From contig NZ_JARBJP010000005.1 of assembly GCF_029309905.1 (NCBI RefSeq), positions 158,825 to 222,824 of the forward strand: a DNA stretch of 64,000 nt, read 5' to 3'. The number at the start of each line of letters is the position of its first letter. Positions within the stretch are counted from its first letter, which is position 1. Position numbers and translations under genes: made by a program. This document shows positions 1-8,823 of the stretch, in pieces. Origin of the DNA: Brytella acorum. Its GTDB lineage: Bacteria; Pseudomonadota; Alphaproteobacteria; Acetobacterales; Acetobacteraceae. The notes beneath the pieces were generated by a model. That model searched no databases. It was given only the letters and a program-made list of their open reading frames with translations, and was not told the DNA's origin.

Positions 1-2
1 CC

Positions 3-761
3 GCGCTGTGGACCGAAATCGTTTCGGACGAGATGCTGGATGGACGCCTCTGGCCGAGAATGGGCGCTATTGCCGAACGTTTCTGGACCCCGGATGCGGC
101 ATGCGATTCCGCAACACTTTATCCGCGCCTTACGACCCTCTATGAGCGGATTGAACTCCTGGGGTTGCAGGCACGCGCCAACGCCGACGCGATGCTGGCG
201 CGTCTGGCGCCAGGTCAGGCAGACGCGGCGCGGATTCTGCTCGAAGTGACTTCGCCCGTCCGGAATTATGGGCATAACCACGAATTCATGCAGATCCGCC
301 ATAAGAAACCCGCCATCAGGCAGACGCTCGATTCACTTGCCGACATCGCACAGCCCGATAGTTTCCGCGCGGAAGCCTTCAATGCAGAAGCGGAAGCTTT
401 TTCCAGAGGCGACAAGGCCGTCAAGCCAGATCTCATCCGATGGCTGATTTTATGGGCGAACGATGTCGAACCGTTCGAACGTGAAGCGGCGCAATATCCC
501 GGACTGAGAGACGGGATCGGGACCGTTCGTGACTTGAGTAATATGGCAAAAGTCGGCTTGGCGGCGCTCGATGTCGAACAGGACACAAATTGGCGCCAGC
601 GGGCCAAGGCCGTGATCGCCGATGCTGATGCCGACTATGCGGCGTCGGTGGACACCTCGATCGTTACGAACTCAGTGCAGCCGCCTGCCGATCTGCTGCA
701 ACGCATACTTCCTGGGATTAAAACATTGGTTGAAAAATCGAACCGGAGCGCAGAACGATGA
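3..761 (+). CDS. Beta-N-acetylhexosaminidase (GH20), C-terminal part, truncated by window edge
   Basis: The open frame enters from the left edge. Its first residues, ALWTE, followed by LWPRMGAIAERFW, are the end of the GH20 barrel; the W-T-E strand carries active-site aromatic residues and the WPR...AERFW helix is a family hallmark. About 252 residues remain, and the rest is a helical C-terminal extension. The enzyme removes terminal GlcNAc/GalNAc from chitobiose, peptidoglycan or glycan fragments, probably outside the cytoplasm. The stop overlaps the next gene by ATGA, so the two are translationally coupled. A GntR/UTRA regulator downstream fits an amino-sugar locus. The true start and signal peptide are not visible. 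Confidence 0.85.
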   Translation, partial: ALWTEIVSDEMLDGRLWPRMGAIAERFWTPDAACDSATLYPRLTTLYERIELLGLQARANADAMLARLAPGQADAARILLEVTSPVRNYGHNHEFMQIRHKKPAIRQTLDSLADIAQPDSFRAEAFNAEAEAFSRGDKAVKPDLIRWLILWANDVEPFEREAAQYPGLRDGIGTVRDLSNMAKVGLAALDVEQDTNWRQRAKAVIADADADYAASVDTSIVTNSVQPPADLLQRILPGIKTLVEKSNRSAER

Positions 762-2107
762 GTGCCCTCTCTCCTTTTCGAGCAATCCTGTGCGGCGTTT
801 TCGTCGCCACGCTCATGCCCTGTGCTTGCGGGATGGCGCAGACAGCATCCGGAGAGGAACGACATGCGACAAGTCGGCATGTCGTCATCATTTCCGTCGA
901 CGGGCTGAAGCCAGAATTCCTGTTCAGGCACGATCTGAAGCTCCCGGCGATGCGGGGCCTTATGAAGCAGGGCACCTATGCGCGGGGGGTCGTCGGCGTG
1001 ACGCCGACTGTGACGTTTCCCAGCCATACCACGATTATTTCGGGCGTTACGCCGTCCCGCCACGGCATATGTTCGAATGCCCATCCGGATAATGACGGTC
1101 ACCTCGTATCTTATGCCCGTTATTCCGAAATCAAGTCTCCGACAATATTAGACGCCGTGCATGGCACCGGTCTGACCACCGCGGCAATCGGTTGGCCGGT
1201 GACGGTCGATGCGCCCGTTGATTATCTCATCACGCCTCAGGCGCCCGACGGGGCATCGCCTCTGGCGCGTCAGATTTCTTTTCCCGACAGCCTGCGTGCG
1301 GTTGACGATGATGCTCGTAGCATTTGGGCATCGCTCATCATCAAGCGTTATAATCCTAATCTCATGCTGCTGCATTTCAATGATCTCGATCGCATGGAGC
1401 ATAAATACGGTCCCGACAGCGATGAGGCGGCTCAAACGGCCCAGCGGATCGATGCGCGGATCGACGCTGTCATAGTCATGGAGAAGGCGCTTAATCCGGA
1501 TGCCACGATCATCGTCGTATCCGATCATGGCTTCGCGCCACTCCGTCACGACGTCGCACTTTCTGTTCCTCTGCGCGAGGCTTTGGACGCGAACGGCACC
1601 TCAGAGGCAGGGAGCGACAAGCGGGCCGGGCGCCGGTTTCTTGTCTGGTCGACAGACGGGTCGGCTTATGTTCTGGTTCCCGACGCGCGAGACCGGCCTT
1701 TCATTCAAACCGAGCTTCAACGTCTGAAAAACAGAGACGATATGGGAATTGACCGCATCTTGTCCGAGACGGAACTTGCACAGGCTGGCGGTTGTCCCGA
1801 TGCGGCATTCATGGTGGGTATGAAGCTGGGATGGGGTGTATCGGGCGCAGTGGACGGTCCGGCTGTTCGTGATATCGCACACGGCGGCACTCATGGCTAC
1901 CTGCCTGATCAGCCGTCGATGCGATCGACCTTTATCATGACAGGACCGGATATTGCCCATGATCATGATATCGGCATCATCGACATGCGTCAGATCGCAC
2001 CGACGATCCTGCATATTCTCGGTGTCGCGCCCGAGCCGGGAATGGTGTCGGCTCTCGGCGTTTCAGGCCATGTGCGAGCTGCGAGGTCGAGCGCGGATGC
2101 CCGATAA
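758..2107 (+). CDS. Exported alkaline-phosphatase-superfamily phosphodiesterase / nucleotide pyrophosphatase
   Basis: The protein has 449 residues and begins with a signal peptide ending near CGMAQTAS. It has the type I phosphodiesterase/NPP fold signature: metal Asp in SVDGLKPEF (about residue 48), the predicted nucleophile Thr86 in TVTFPSHTT, NDLDRMEH, VSDHGF and the late metal His in GGTHGY. All expected metal ligands appear present, so it should be active as a periplasmic phosphodiesterase or phosphatase. The exact substrate (nucleotide, nucleotide-sugar or phospholipid head group) cannot be told from sequence. The start codon lies inside the stop of the GH20 gene (ATGA), which implies co-expression with amino-sugar release. 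Confidence 0.85.
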   Translation: MSALSPFRAILCGVFVATLMPCACGMAQTASGEERHATSRHVVIISVDGLKPEFLFRHDLKLPAMRGLMKQGTYARGVVGVTPTVTFPSHTTIISGVTPSRHGICSNAHPDNDGHLVSYARYSEIKSPTILDAVHGTGLTTAAIGWPVTVDAPVDYLITPQAPDGASPLARQISFPDSLRAVDDDARSIWASLIIKRYNPNLMLLHFNDLDRMEHKYGPDSDEAAQTAQRIDARIDAVIVMEKALNPDATIIVVSDHGFAPLRHDVALSVPLREALDANGTSEAGSDKRAGRRFLVWSTDGSAYVLVPDARDRPFIQTELQRLKNRDDMGIDRILSETELAQAGGCPDAAFMVGMKLGWGVSGAVDGPAVRDIAHGGTHGYLPDQPSMRSTFIMTGPDIAHDHDIGIIDMRQIAPTILHILGVAPEPGMVSALGVSGHVRAARSSADAR

Positions 2108-2214
2108 GGCGACGGAATCGTGGTTTCCTTTTCCGGATATAATTTCGATGCTATTGATGGAGAATCCCGTCCTGTGATAAGTGATGCCGTTCTTCTTTGT
2201 CCGGCAGATTTTTA

Positions 2215-2967
2215 ATGACGATAAAATGGGAAGATATCCCGCTCGACCGTAAGAGTTACATACCGCTCTACGCCCAAATTCATGAGCGTGTTTCGTCGCG
2301 TATAAAAGCCGGGGTGTTTTCCGTTGGAGACTTGTTGCCGTCGGAAAACGAACTGGCGTCATTTTATGACGTCAGTCGCATGACGTGTCGGCAGGCATTG
2401 CAATTGTTGACGACGCAAGGCTACCTCACGCGCGTCAGGGGGGCGGGCAGTATTGTCGCCTTGCCCAAGGTCGATAAGGATATAGCCCATTTGCAGGGCT
2501 TTTCGGCTGAAATTCGTGCTATGGGCGGCCAGCCTTCCAGTCAGGTTCTGAACCATGACGTCATCGCGGCTTCGCAACATGTCGCCTCCTGCCTGAATAT
2601 TCAGGCAGGAGACCCTGTTTTTCGGCTTGTTCGCCTTCGGTTCGCCGACAATGTTGTTCTGGCTCTCGAAGAGACGAACCTGCCTCTGAAACGATTTATT
2701 GGTATCGAGAAAAAGGATTTTTCCCGTAATCAGTCGCTATATCAGGTCATGACTGAAACATTCGGTATCCGATTGCTTTGTGCTGAAGAAACGATCGAGG
2801 CGCGTATCGCTTTGAGAAAAGAAAGTCGTGCGCTGGACCTGAAACCCGGCGGAGCCGTTCTTGTTATGGAACGGATTCTGTTCGATGTGGAAGACAAGCC
2901 GATCGAATGGGCGCGATCAGTCTATCGTGGCGACAGGTATCGCGCCAAGATCCAGATCAGCCTCTAG
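2215..2967 (+). CDS. GntR-family transcriptional regulator with UTRA ligand domain
   Basis: An N-terminal winged helix (about residues 8-75) carries the GntR pattern IPLYAQIHERV, LPSENELASFYDVSRMTCRQAL and a GYLTRVRGAGSIV wing. A C-terminal UTRA domain (about 90-245) has LVRLRFAD and the ending VLVMERILFDVEDKPIEWARSVYRGDRY. This architecture belongs to the HutC/NagR/PhnF branch of GntR, which binds small sugars or amino acids. Sitting after a hexosaminidase, it is most likely a repressor answering to GlcNAc-type phosphosugars (inference). I chose ATG 2215; a TTG at 2197 is an alternative without a better ribosome site. No operator is evident in the visible upstream gap. Confidence 0.88.
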   Translation: MTIKWEDIPLDRKSYIPLYAQIHERVSSRIKAGVFSVGDLLPSENELASFYDVSRMTCRQALQLLTTQGYLTRVRGAGSIVALPKVDKDIAHLQGFSAEIRAMGGQPSSQVLNHDVIAASQHVASCLNIQAGDPVFRLVRLRFADNVVLALEETNLPLKRFIGIEKKDFSRNQSLYQVMTETFGIRLLCAEETIEARIALRKESRALDLKPGGAVLVMERILFDVEDKPIEWARSVYRGDRYRAKIQISL

Positions 2968-3260
2968 CAGGCTATCGGGTTGGGGGCTGTCGTAGTGACG
3001 ATTGACGAGGCGCGGACGTTTATGCGGCAGCCAGCCGGGTGATCCGGCGGCGATTATGTGCAAGGGCGACGTCGGCGAAACCCATATCGGCGAGGATTGT
3101 TCGGCAGGCCGATCCCGCCCTTCATATCCTGGATCACATCGGCAAAGCTTACCATGATTCCCTTTTCTACGATCAACTGGCAGCTCTCGGCGCAAACCAT
3201 GCTCTGGACGTTGTAAGCGTGCCGATATCCATGCGCGACGGAGACTGAAGTTCACGAAAG
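2968..3260 (-). pseudogene. Possible decayed transposase fragment
   Basis: No intact gene is visible. Read on the minus strand, one frame gives HAYNVQSMVCAESCQLIV, which resembles the GYNVQ-AVDA--LIV strand of IS1182/IS4-type DDE transposases. Another frame gives ADMGFADVALAHNRRRITR before a stop. Stops and frame changes interrupt everything. It abuts the better supported IS5-type remnant on the other strand, so the stretch looks like an insertion graveyard, but the family assignment here is weak. The stretch from 3666 to 3885 shows nothing I can name. Confidence 0.25.
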
Positions 3261-3304
3261 CGGCGCGGCAGGAGGAAGGTGGAACGATCTCGTCAAAGGA
3301 TATC

Positions 3305-3656
3305 GCCGCCAGCGATGGTGCGAGATTGAGAGAAAGTCTGCTCGATCGCAATACGACAGCATCGAACCTCTGGGCGGACACAGCCTATCGCCCAAAAGCC
3401 CAGGAAATCTTCGTGGAAAGCGTGACTTTGTTTCAAAAATTCACAGGAAAAGCTGGGTCTCGAGGCCATGTCGCAGCAGATTCAGAGATCAAATGCCGGA
3501 AAATCCGCCGTTCAGGCCCGTGTCGAGCATGTCTTTACGTGTCAGAAATCACAGACCGAGCTGTTTATCCGGATAGTAGGTATCACCCACGCTGACACGA
3601 GGACCGGCTCGGCCAATCTTGCCTATGATATGCACTGCGTTTTATTTCTGGAGCGG
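3305..3656 (+). pseudogene. Frameshifted IS5-family transposase remnant (C-terminal third)
   Basis: Two adjacent frames together spell the C-terminal half of an IS5-type DDE transposase. Frame one reads AASDGARLRESLLDRNTTAS and then NLWADTAYRPKAQE, with the second catalytic Asp in WADTAY. After a frameshift near 3430-3480 the other frame reads IQRSNAGKSAVQARVEHVF, with the catalytic Glu in RVEHVF, then LFIRIVGITHA and SANLAYDM. The N-terminal two thirds are missing and I found no clear terminal inverted repeats, so the element is dead. It separates the amino-sugar locus from the capsule block. Confidence 0.75.
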
Positions 3657-3885
3657 ATTGGCGCCATCATGCGGCAATCCAGAACACCATGTGTTCCGCT
3701 CTGCTGCCGATACAGAGCAAATATCGTCGCGAAGAACTTTCAACATCCGGCCGTTCAGATCCAGATCAAGACATATCGCTTCCGTCGACAGTTCTTCGAT
3801 CCTTCCAGTCTTATCTTCCCTTCCCTCTCAAAAAATGACCACCGAGTCTGGAGCGTTGCTTGTTTGGTTTTCCAAAAGAAAACTG

Positions 3886-5412
3886 TCAGGAGATTGTCCG
3901 ATCGATGGCGCGCAAAGCCGCCTCGAAAATGGCGTGATGGAGCGCCGCCGGCGTCATGTCTCTTTCTGCATTGCTCAATAGGGCATGACTTCCGAATTCA
4001 CATACCAGATAGGGTGTATGCCGTTCGCCATTCGGCGTGACGGCATCCGGAATGGCGGGCCGATGATCGCCATAGAAAGCCAGGACGGCTGGATGACCGG
4101 ACTGCTCAAGACAGCCGTGGATCGTCCCGAGCATGGCGTCCCCATGCATCAAGTGCTCAAGATAGCCTGAAATTCCTTCAGGCCAAGGGCCGTGGTTCTC
4201 GATCGAGACCGCAAAAATGAACGTGCTCTCATTGCGCTGGACGGCCTCTCCGATCAAATGAGTGAGGCGTTGTCCCAATTCATGATCGCTGATATGGGGT
4301 CCGCATATCTGAGCGCCGGTGAAGGCGTCATCGCCGAGCACCTCGTTGAATCCAGCCGCGGGCATCAACCGGTCCCGCCCATAAAACCGCAGGTCATGAG
4401 GATGAACGAAAATACGACGGTCGAAAGCCCGGGATAGTCTCGACGGAAGAGCATCCCGATACTGGGATTGCACGCTCAGATACGGGTCAAAGCGTCGGAA
4501 GCCGAGCGCATCTTCATCGTGGCCAAACAGGACGCCGTATTCGGTGCGCATCGTGTAGGCTCCGAAACCCGACATGTACAGACGGCCATGCTGTTGCGCG
4601 GTGCGGCATGTACGCTCGAGGTTCGGCAATCGCGGAGCTGCCGTCCCGATTATACCAAAATTTTCGGGATCTGCGAATGACTCGCATTGCACGACTACGA
4701 CGATGGGTCGCTTGATCCGGGGGGCATCGTAGCCGCGTTTCAGTTCCAGCGGCGGATGCGACGGCAAGATATTGCGTCGCTGATGCTCCCATTGCAGCCA
4801 GCTCATGGCGGTCGTCGCCAGAAAACCATGTACCGGAATGGCCCGATCGCAGTCGGGCACAGGCATGAGCCGATGCGAAAGACCGATATGTCCCAGGAGT
4901 TTCAATAAAAGCCAGGATACGAGGGCAATGGAAATGCCAATAAATCTCAGTATAAATGTCGAGTACTTATTATTAATAAAATAAAATATATCAATAAAAA
5001 ATAACACTATTATGGATGCTGTTACCAGAAAAATACTCAACAGGACGAAAATCCGTGCGGGGAAAGTTAATGCGCTCACATAAAAGCGGGGATGCTGAAA
5101 GCAGGCCTTGATGACGGCCGCGTCGCTGAACAGCAATGGTTCTCCAAGCAGACCACGTTTGAGGTTGGATCCCAGAACAAGAAGACCGACAATCACGACG
5201 GTCAGGACACCCGCGCCTGTGGAGCGTCCGGTCAACGTCAGAAAACAGCCGAAAAGAAACGTAATCGCCAGCAGCCGGAAGGGTATTCCCGGGAGCCAGG
5301 CGCCACGACATCGTTTGTTCGGATGCGTGAACTTTGTCGGCTGTGCCAGACGGTCAAGGCATGCAGAAACAAAAATGGTGGACGCCAGTGTCGCCAGAAG
5401 CAGGATGATCAT
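3886..5412 (-). CDS. LTA-synthase-like sulfatase-family membrane phosphotransferase, capsule-associated
   Basis: The protein has 508 residues. The first ~200 hold several membrane segments (MIILLLATLASTIFVSACL; LLAITFLFGCFLTL; VLTVVIVGLLVLG; IFVLLSIFLVTASIIVLFF; FIGISIALVSWLLL). A periplasmic alkaline-phosphatase/sulfatase-like domain follows: VVVQCESFADP near 235 (metal Glu), GAYTMRTEYGVLFG with the likely catalytic Thr, FIFAVSIENHGPWP and FYGDHRPAIP (metal Asp/His). This is the layout of LtaS/MdoB phosphoglycerol transferases. Similar proteins sit beside kps genes, so it probably decorates a surface glycan with a phospho-substituent (inference). It is divergent from the kpsC-like gene across 186 bp. 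Confidence 0.8.
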   Translation of the reverse strand: MIILLLATLASTIFVSACLDRLAQPTKFTHPNKRCRGAWLPGIPFRLLAITFLFGCFLTLTGRSTGAGVLTVVIVGLLVLGSNLKRGLLGEPLLFSDAAVIKACFQHPRFYVSALTFPARIFVLLSIFLVTASIIVLFFIDIFYFINNKYSTFILRFIGISIALVSWLLLKLLGHIGLSHRLMPVPDCDRAIPVHGFLATTAMSWLQWEHQRRNILPSHPPLELKRGYDAPRIKRPIVVVVQCESFADPENFGIIGTAAPRLPNLERTCRTAQQHGRLYMSGFGAYTMRTEYGVLFGHDEDALGFRRFDPYLSVQSQYRDALPSRLSRAFDRRIFVHPHDLRFYGRDRLMPAAGFNEVLGDDAFTGAQICGPHISDHELGQRLTHLIGEAVQRNESTFIFAVSIENHGPWPEGISGYLEHLMHGDAMLGTIHGCLEQSGHPAVLAFYGDHRPAIPDAVTPNGERHTPYLVCEFGSHALLSNAERDMTPAALHHAIFEAALRAIDRTIS

Positions 5413-5598
5413 GATCGATTATCCGATTCCGCCGGATAGCATCGTATCATCCCGTTGGATTTCTGACGTTAATGTTGCTGACATAAATACACGGTGGTTC
5501 AAGGCGGATCGGGATTGCATCATGGCTCAATATCAATGATCTCCCGTGTTGACAGGTCAGTCTCCACCTGACAAGCGTCGTCGGCAAACACGTACACA

Positions 5599-7434
5599 AT
5601 GACCTGTAGGCACCTTTCTCTGCTCAAGTTTCCAAGATATCCGGTTCGGGGGTTGCGCCTGTTGAGGCCTGAGTTGCCTGCAAACGTTGGCTTGGCGCCG
5701 GTGTTGTTGTCGGTGCCTCCTTTCGTTCCACACGATCTCGTGCTCGGTACGGTGAGCGTCGCTTGGAGCGGGATCGAACCGCGTGTCTTGGATTGCCGGG
5801 ACGAGCCGGTCATACGATCCGTGTGGGAAGAACGGATCGGAGATACGTTCTGGGCGCCGGACGCCCTTGCTCAGCGAGCAACCATCCTGTGTGTTCCGAC
5901 GAACCTGAAGGCGGCCGAAGCGCTGTGGGCTACGGCGAAAACGGGCCGCCTCGCCAGCGCGATGGTCGTGATCTTCCCGGACCGTTCGCGGCACTGGCAC
6001 GCTTTGCGCGCGCGCGTCCTGGCCGACGGCGGGGCGGTCGTCTGCCAGCCTGTCAATCCGTTCTCGCTGCTGGAGCAAGCGCGCGACATCCTTACGATGC
6101 CCGGGGCCATTCAACCCCTGGCCGCTTTAGGCGCTATGGCCGGTCTCCCCCTCTGGATCTTGGACCCTTTTGGTCGCTGGCCCTCGGCTCCTGACGCCGA
6201 CGCGCGGGGGCAAGCCGCCGCTTTGTTGCTGGATGCCACACAGTATCGATGCCCGTTCACCGGCAAAGCCCTCTCCGTTCAGGATGCTGTAGGTTTGCTG
6301 ATTGAATGGCGTGACATCATGCGGCGCAACCGCGCGGTGCCGGTATGCGTCGGCATGGCGTGGTGGAAGCGCAACCGGATTGGCGATTTTTTTGCCACGG
6401 CTGACACGCGTCGTCCGAAACCGCTGTTTCGCCGGGATGCAAAACTGGCCGTCTCCGTGGCCCGGCGTCTGAGGGGGCGCGTGGCTGTGTGGTCGACCCG
6501 CATGCCCGGGAGGCTTGAACAATATGCGCGGATGGCGGGCGTCGGCGTCTGTCGGGTGGAGGATGGCTTCATTCGTTCCGCGGGGCTGGGGAGCGGTCTG
6601 TTGCCTCCGGCCTCCATCGTCGTGGATACGTCTGGTATTTATTACGATCCAACCGGGCCGAGCGATCTTGAGACGCTTTTGGAGAGCCATCCCCTCGGAC
6701 CCGATTTGCAGCTACGGGCGGGACGCCTTGTGGACCGGATGATCAGCGAAGGCGTGTCGAAATACGCCCTTGGCGGCGCTGTCCCGGACCTTGCCGCTCC
6801 TCCTGGCCGGAAGATCGTCCTGGTGCCCGGTCAGGTTGCGGACGATCTTTCGGTCGTTCTCGGGGGCGCTGGTACGGATGGCAATCTGGGCCTGTTGCGT
6901 CAGGTGCGTGCGTCGGAGCCTGAAGCATACATCGTTTACCGTCCTCACCCCGACGTCGATGCCGGTCATCGATCGGGCACGATCCCGGACGCGGTTGTGC
7001 TTCGGTTTGCGGATTGTATTTGCCGGGAAGGTGCGATGGCGCGCCTGCTGGACATCGTCCATGAAGTCCACACTCTGACCTCTCTGACCGGGTTCGAAGC
7101 TCTGATGCGGCGCAAGCCGGTTACGACATACGGACAGCCCTTTTATGCGGGATGGGGCCTGACACATGATCGTGCACCTGTCGCGCGTCGGACGCGTTGT
7201 CTCAACATGGAACAGCTTGCCGCCGCCACATTATTGCTCTACCCGCGCTATATCGATCCCCTGACCCGCATGCCATGCGGGCCGGAAATTCTTGTCGGGC
7301 GCTTTGGAGAGGCGGAGTTGTGGCGTCCCTCCTTGCTGATGCGCCTGAGGCGGCATCAGGGAACGCTGGTCAAGGCGATCAGAAAAGGAGGCCAAAGTGT
7401 GTTTCGACGACTTTCGCCCCATCGGGGATTTTGA
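5599..7434 (+). CDS. KpsC-like capsule polysaccharide beta-Kdo transferase with shortened N-terminal module
   Basis: The protein has 611 residues. The C-terminal module (about 265-590) carries the KpsC/LipA-family hallmarks: VEDGFIRSAGLG near 319, IVVDTSGIYYDP, VLVPGQVADD, VYRPHPDVDAG and TSLTGFEALMRRKPVTTYG followed by FYAGWG. KpsC normally has two such glycosyltransferase modules that build the poly-Kdo linker on phosphatidylglycerol for group 2 capsules. Here the first ~250 residues keep only a faint echo (CQPVNPFSLLEQARDI...GAMAGLPLWIL) and lack an EDGF motif, so that module looks truncated or inactive. It runs directly into the KpsS-like gene with no gap and acts at the cytoplasmic face of the inner membrane. 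Confidence 0.82.
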   Translation: MTCRHLSLLKFPRYPVRGLRLLRPELPANVGLAPVLLSVPPFVPHDLVLGTVSVAWSGIEPRVLDCRDEPVIRSVWEERIGDTFWAPDALAQRATILCVPTNLKAAEALWATAKTGRLASAMVVIFPDRSRHWHALRARVLADGGAVVCQPVNPFSLLEQARDILTMPGAIQPLAALGAMAGLPLWILDPFGRWPSAPDADARGQAAALLLDATQYRCPFTGKALSVQDAVGLLIEWRDIMRRNRAVPVCVGMAWWKRNRIGDFFATADTRRPKPLFRRDAKLAVSVARRLRGRVAVWSTRMPGRLEQYARMAGVGVCRVEDGFIRSAGLGSGLLPPASIVVDTSGIYYDPTGPSDLETLLESHPLGPDLQLRAGRLVDRMISEGVSKYALGGAVPDLAAPPGRKIVLVPGQVADDLSVVLGGAGTDGNLGLLRQVRASEPEAYIVYRPHPDVDAGHRSGTIPDAVVLRFADCICREGAMARLLDIVHEVHTLTSLTGFEALMRRKPVTTYGQPFYAGWGLTHDRAPVARRTRCLNMEQLAAATLLLYPRYIDPLTRMPCGPEILVGRFGEAELWRPSLLMRLRRHQGTLVKAIRKGGQSVFRRLSPHRGF

Positions 7435-8823
7435 GTGAGCGCAGGAAATATTTTGAGCGTGGTCAAGTCACCGGCGGCGCATGACGCGCCCCCGCCTGTT
7501 CAGCGCAACGTGCTGCTGCTGCAAGGCCTGATGGGGCCGTTTTTCCGCATGATCGGTCAGGCGCTGAGGGAGGACGGTTATGGCGTCTGGAAAGTGAATT
7601 TCAATGGGGGCGACCGACTCTTCTGGCGACTTCCGAATGGCATTGACTTCACGGGCCGCCCTGACGAATGGCCCGACGCCCTTGCCCAGATCATCGCGAC
7701 CCGCGAAATCACGGATGTCCTGCTTTTTGGTGACTGCCGTCCGCTGCACAGCGCGGCGATTGCCGTTTGCGCCCGACTTCATATCCCGGTGCATGTCTTC
7801 GAGGAGGGCTATATCCGTCCCGACTGGGTGACGTTGGAACTCGGCGGCGTGAATGGCAATTCGAGCCTGCCGCGAGATCCGGAATACTATCTGCAACGCG
7901 CGCGGGAACTCCCTCCGGCATCCGAGCACAAACCGGTACCGTCGTCGTTCAGGACCCGCGCCCTTCAGGGGCTCGCCTATAACACCGCAGATCTCGTGTC
8001 GCGCTGGCACTACCGATACTGGGACAATTACCGCCCATGGCATCCTCTGACCGAGGGGATCGGTTGGCTGCGAAAGCTGAACGCAGGCAAGGCGCGCGAT
8101 GCGCGCACGGCTGCGACATTCGCAAAGTTACGGGATTCTCAAGCACCGTTCATGCTGTTTCCCCTGCAACTGGACGCGGACGCGCAGGTTCGCCTGCATT
8201 CCAGTTTCAGTGGCATGGCCGAGGCGATCCGAACTGTCATCGCCTCATTCGCGGCTTACGCTCCTCACGGGATGCGTTTGGCCATCAAGGAACACCCGCT
8301 CGACAACAATGTCCGTAACTGGCGCAATGAGGTGAGTTTGCAGGCCGCGGCCTATGGGGTCGCCGACCGCGTAGATTATTTTGAAACGGGCGATATCGCA
8401 GAACTGGTGCGTAGCGCTCTCGGCGTGATTACAATCAACAGTACCACGGGAACCCTGGCGTTGGCCGAAGGAAAGCCTGTCATTACACTGGGGGATGCAG
8501 TCTACAGTCTGCCAGGCATTACGTTCCAAGGCAGTCTGGCGGAATTCTGGGGTGATCCAGGCCAACCCGATGCGGCTGTTTTTGCCGCTTATCGCCGTGT
8601 GCTGATCGACCGGTGTCTTATTCCGGGCGGGTTCTTCTCCACCCAGGGAATCGACAAACTGGTCCGGGGCGCCATCGATAGACTGACCAAACATTGTCCA
8701 CGCGATTTTGCCGCCGCTTCGCGCGCTGAAATGTTACGTCGTGAGGCGCTGCGGCGCGAGTTGGCGCGGAATCCCCGGCAGCTTCGGGATGTTGTTTCTT
8801 CGGCGCGACAGCTGACGACATGA
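7435..8823 (+). CDS. kpsS: KpsS-like capsule polysaccharide biosynthesis protein (Kdo transferase)
   Basis: The protein has 462 residues and a GTG start immediately after the upstream TGA. The N-terminus NVLLLQGLMGPFFRMIGQAL and the sequence after it, VWKVNFNGGDRLFW, are characteristic of KpsS. The central FEEGYIRPDWVTLE (about residue 122) and C-terminal AIKEHPLDNN plus TINSTTGTLALAEGKPVITLG fit the family's GT-B-like fold. KpsS adds the first beta-Kdo to the lipid acceptor before KpsC extends it. The adjacent KpsC-like protein and the overlapping GT4 gene make a capsule-linker operon. No kpsM/T/D/E export genes lie in the window. Confidence 0.87.
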   Translation: MSAGNILSVVKSPAAHDAPPPVQRNVLLLQGLMGPFFRMIGQALREDGYGVWKVNFNGGDRLFWRLPNGIDFTGRPDEWPDALAQIIATREITDVLLFGDCRPLHSAAIAVCARLHIPVHVFEEGYIRPDWVTLELGGVNGNSSLPRDPEYYLQRARELPPASEHKPVPSSFRTRALQGLAYNTADLVSRWHYRYWDNYRPWHPLTEGIGWLRKLNAGKARDARTAATFAKLRDSQAPFMLFPLQLDADAQVRLHSSFSGMAEAIRTVIASFAAYAPHGMRLAIKEHPLDNNVRNWRNEVSLQAAAYGVADRVDYFETGDIAELVRSALGVITINSTTGTLALAEGKPVITLGDAVYSLPGITFQGSLAEFWGDPGQPDAAVFAAYRRVLIDRCLIPGGFFSTQGIDKLVRGAIDRLTKHCPRDFAAASRAEMLRREALRRELARNPRQLRDVVSSARQLTT

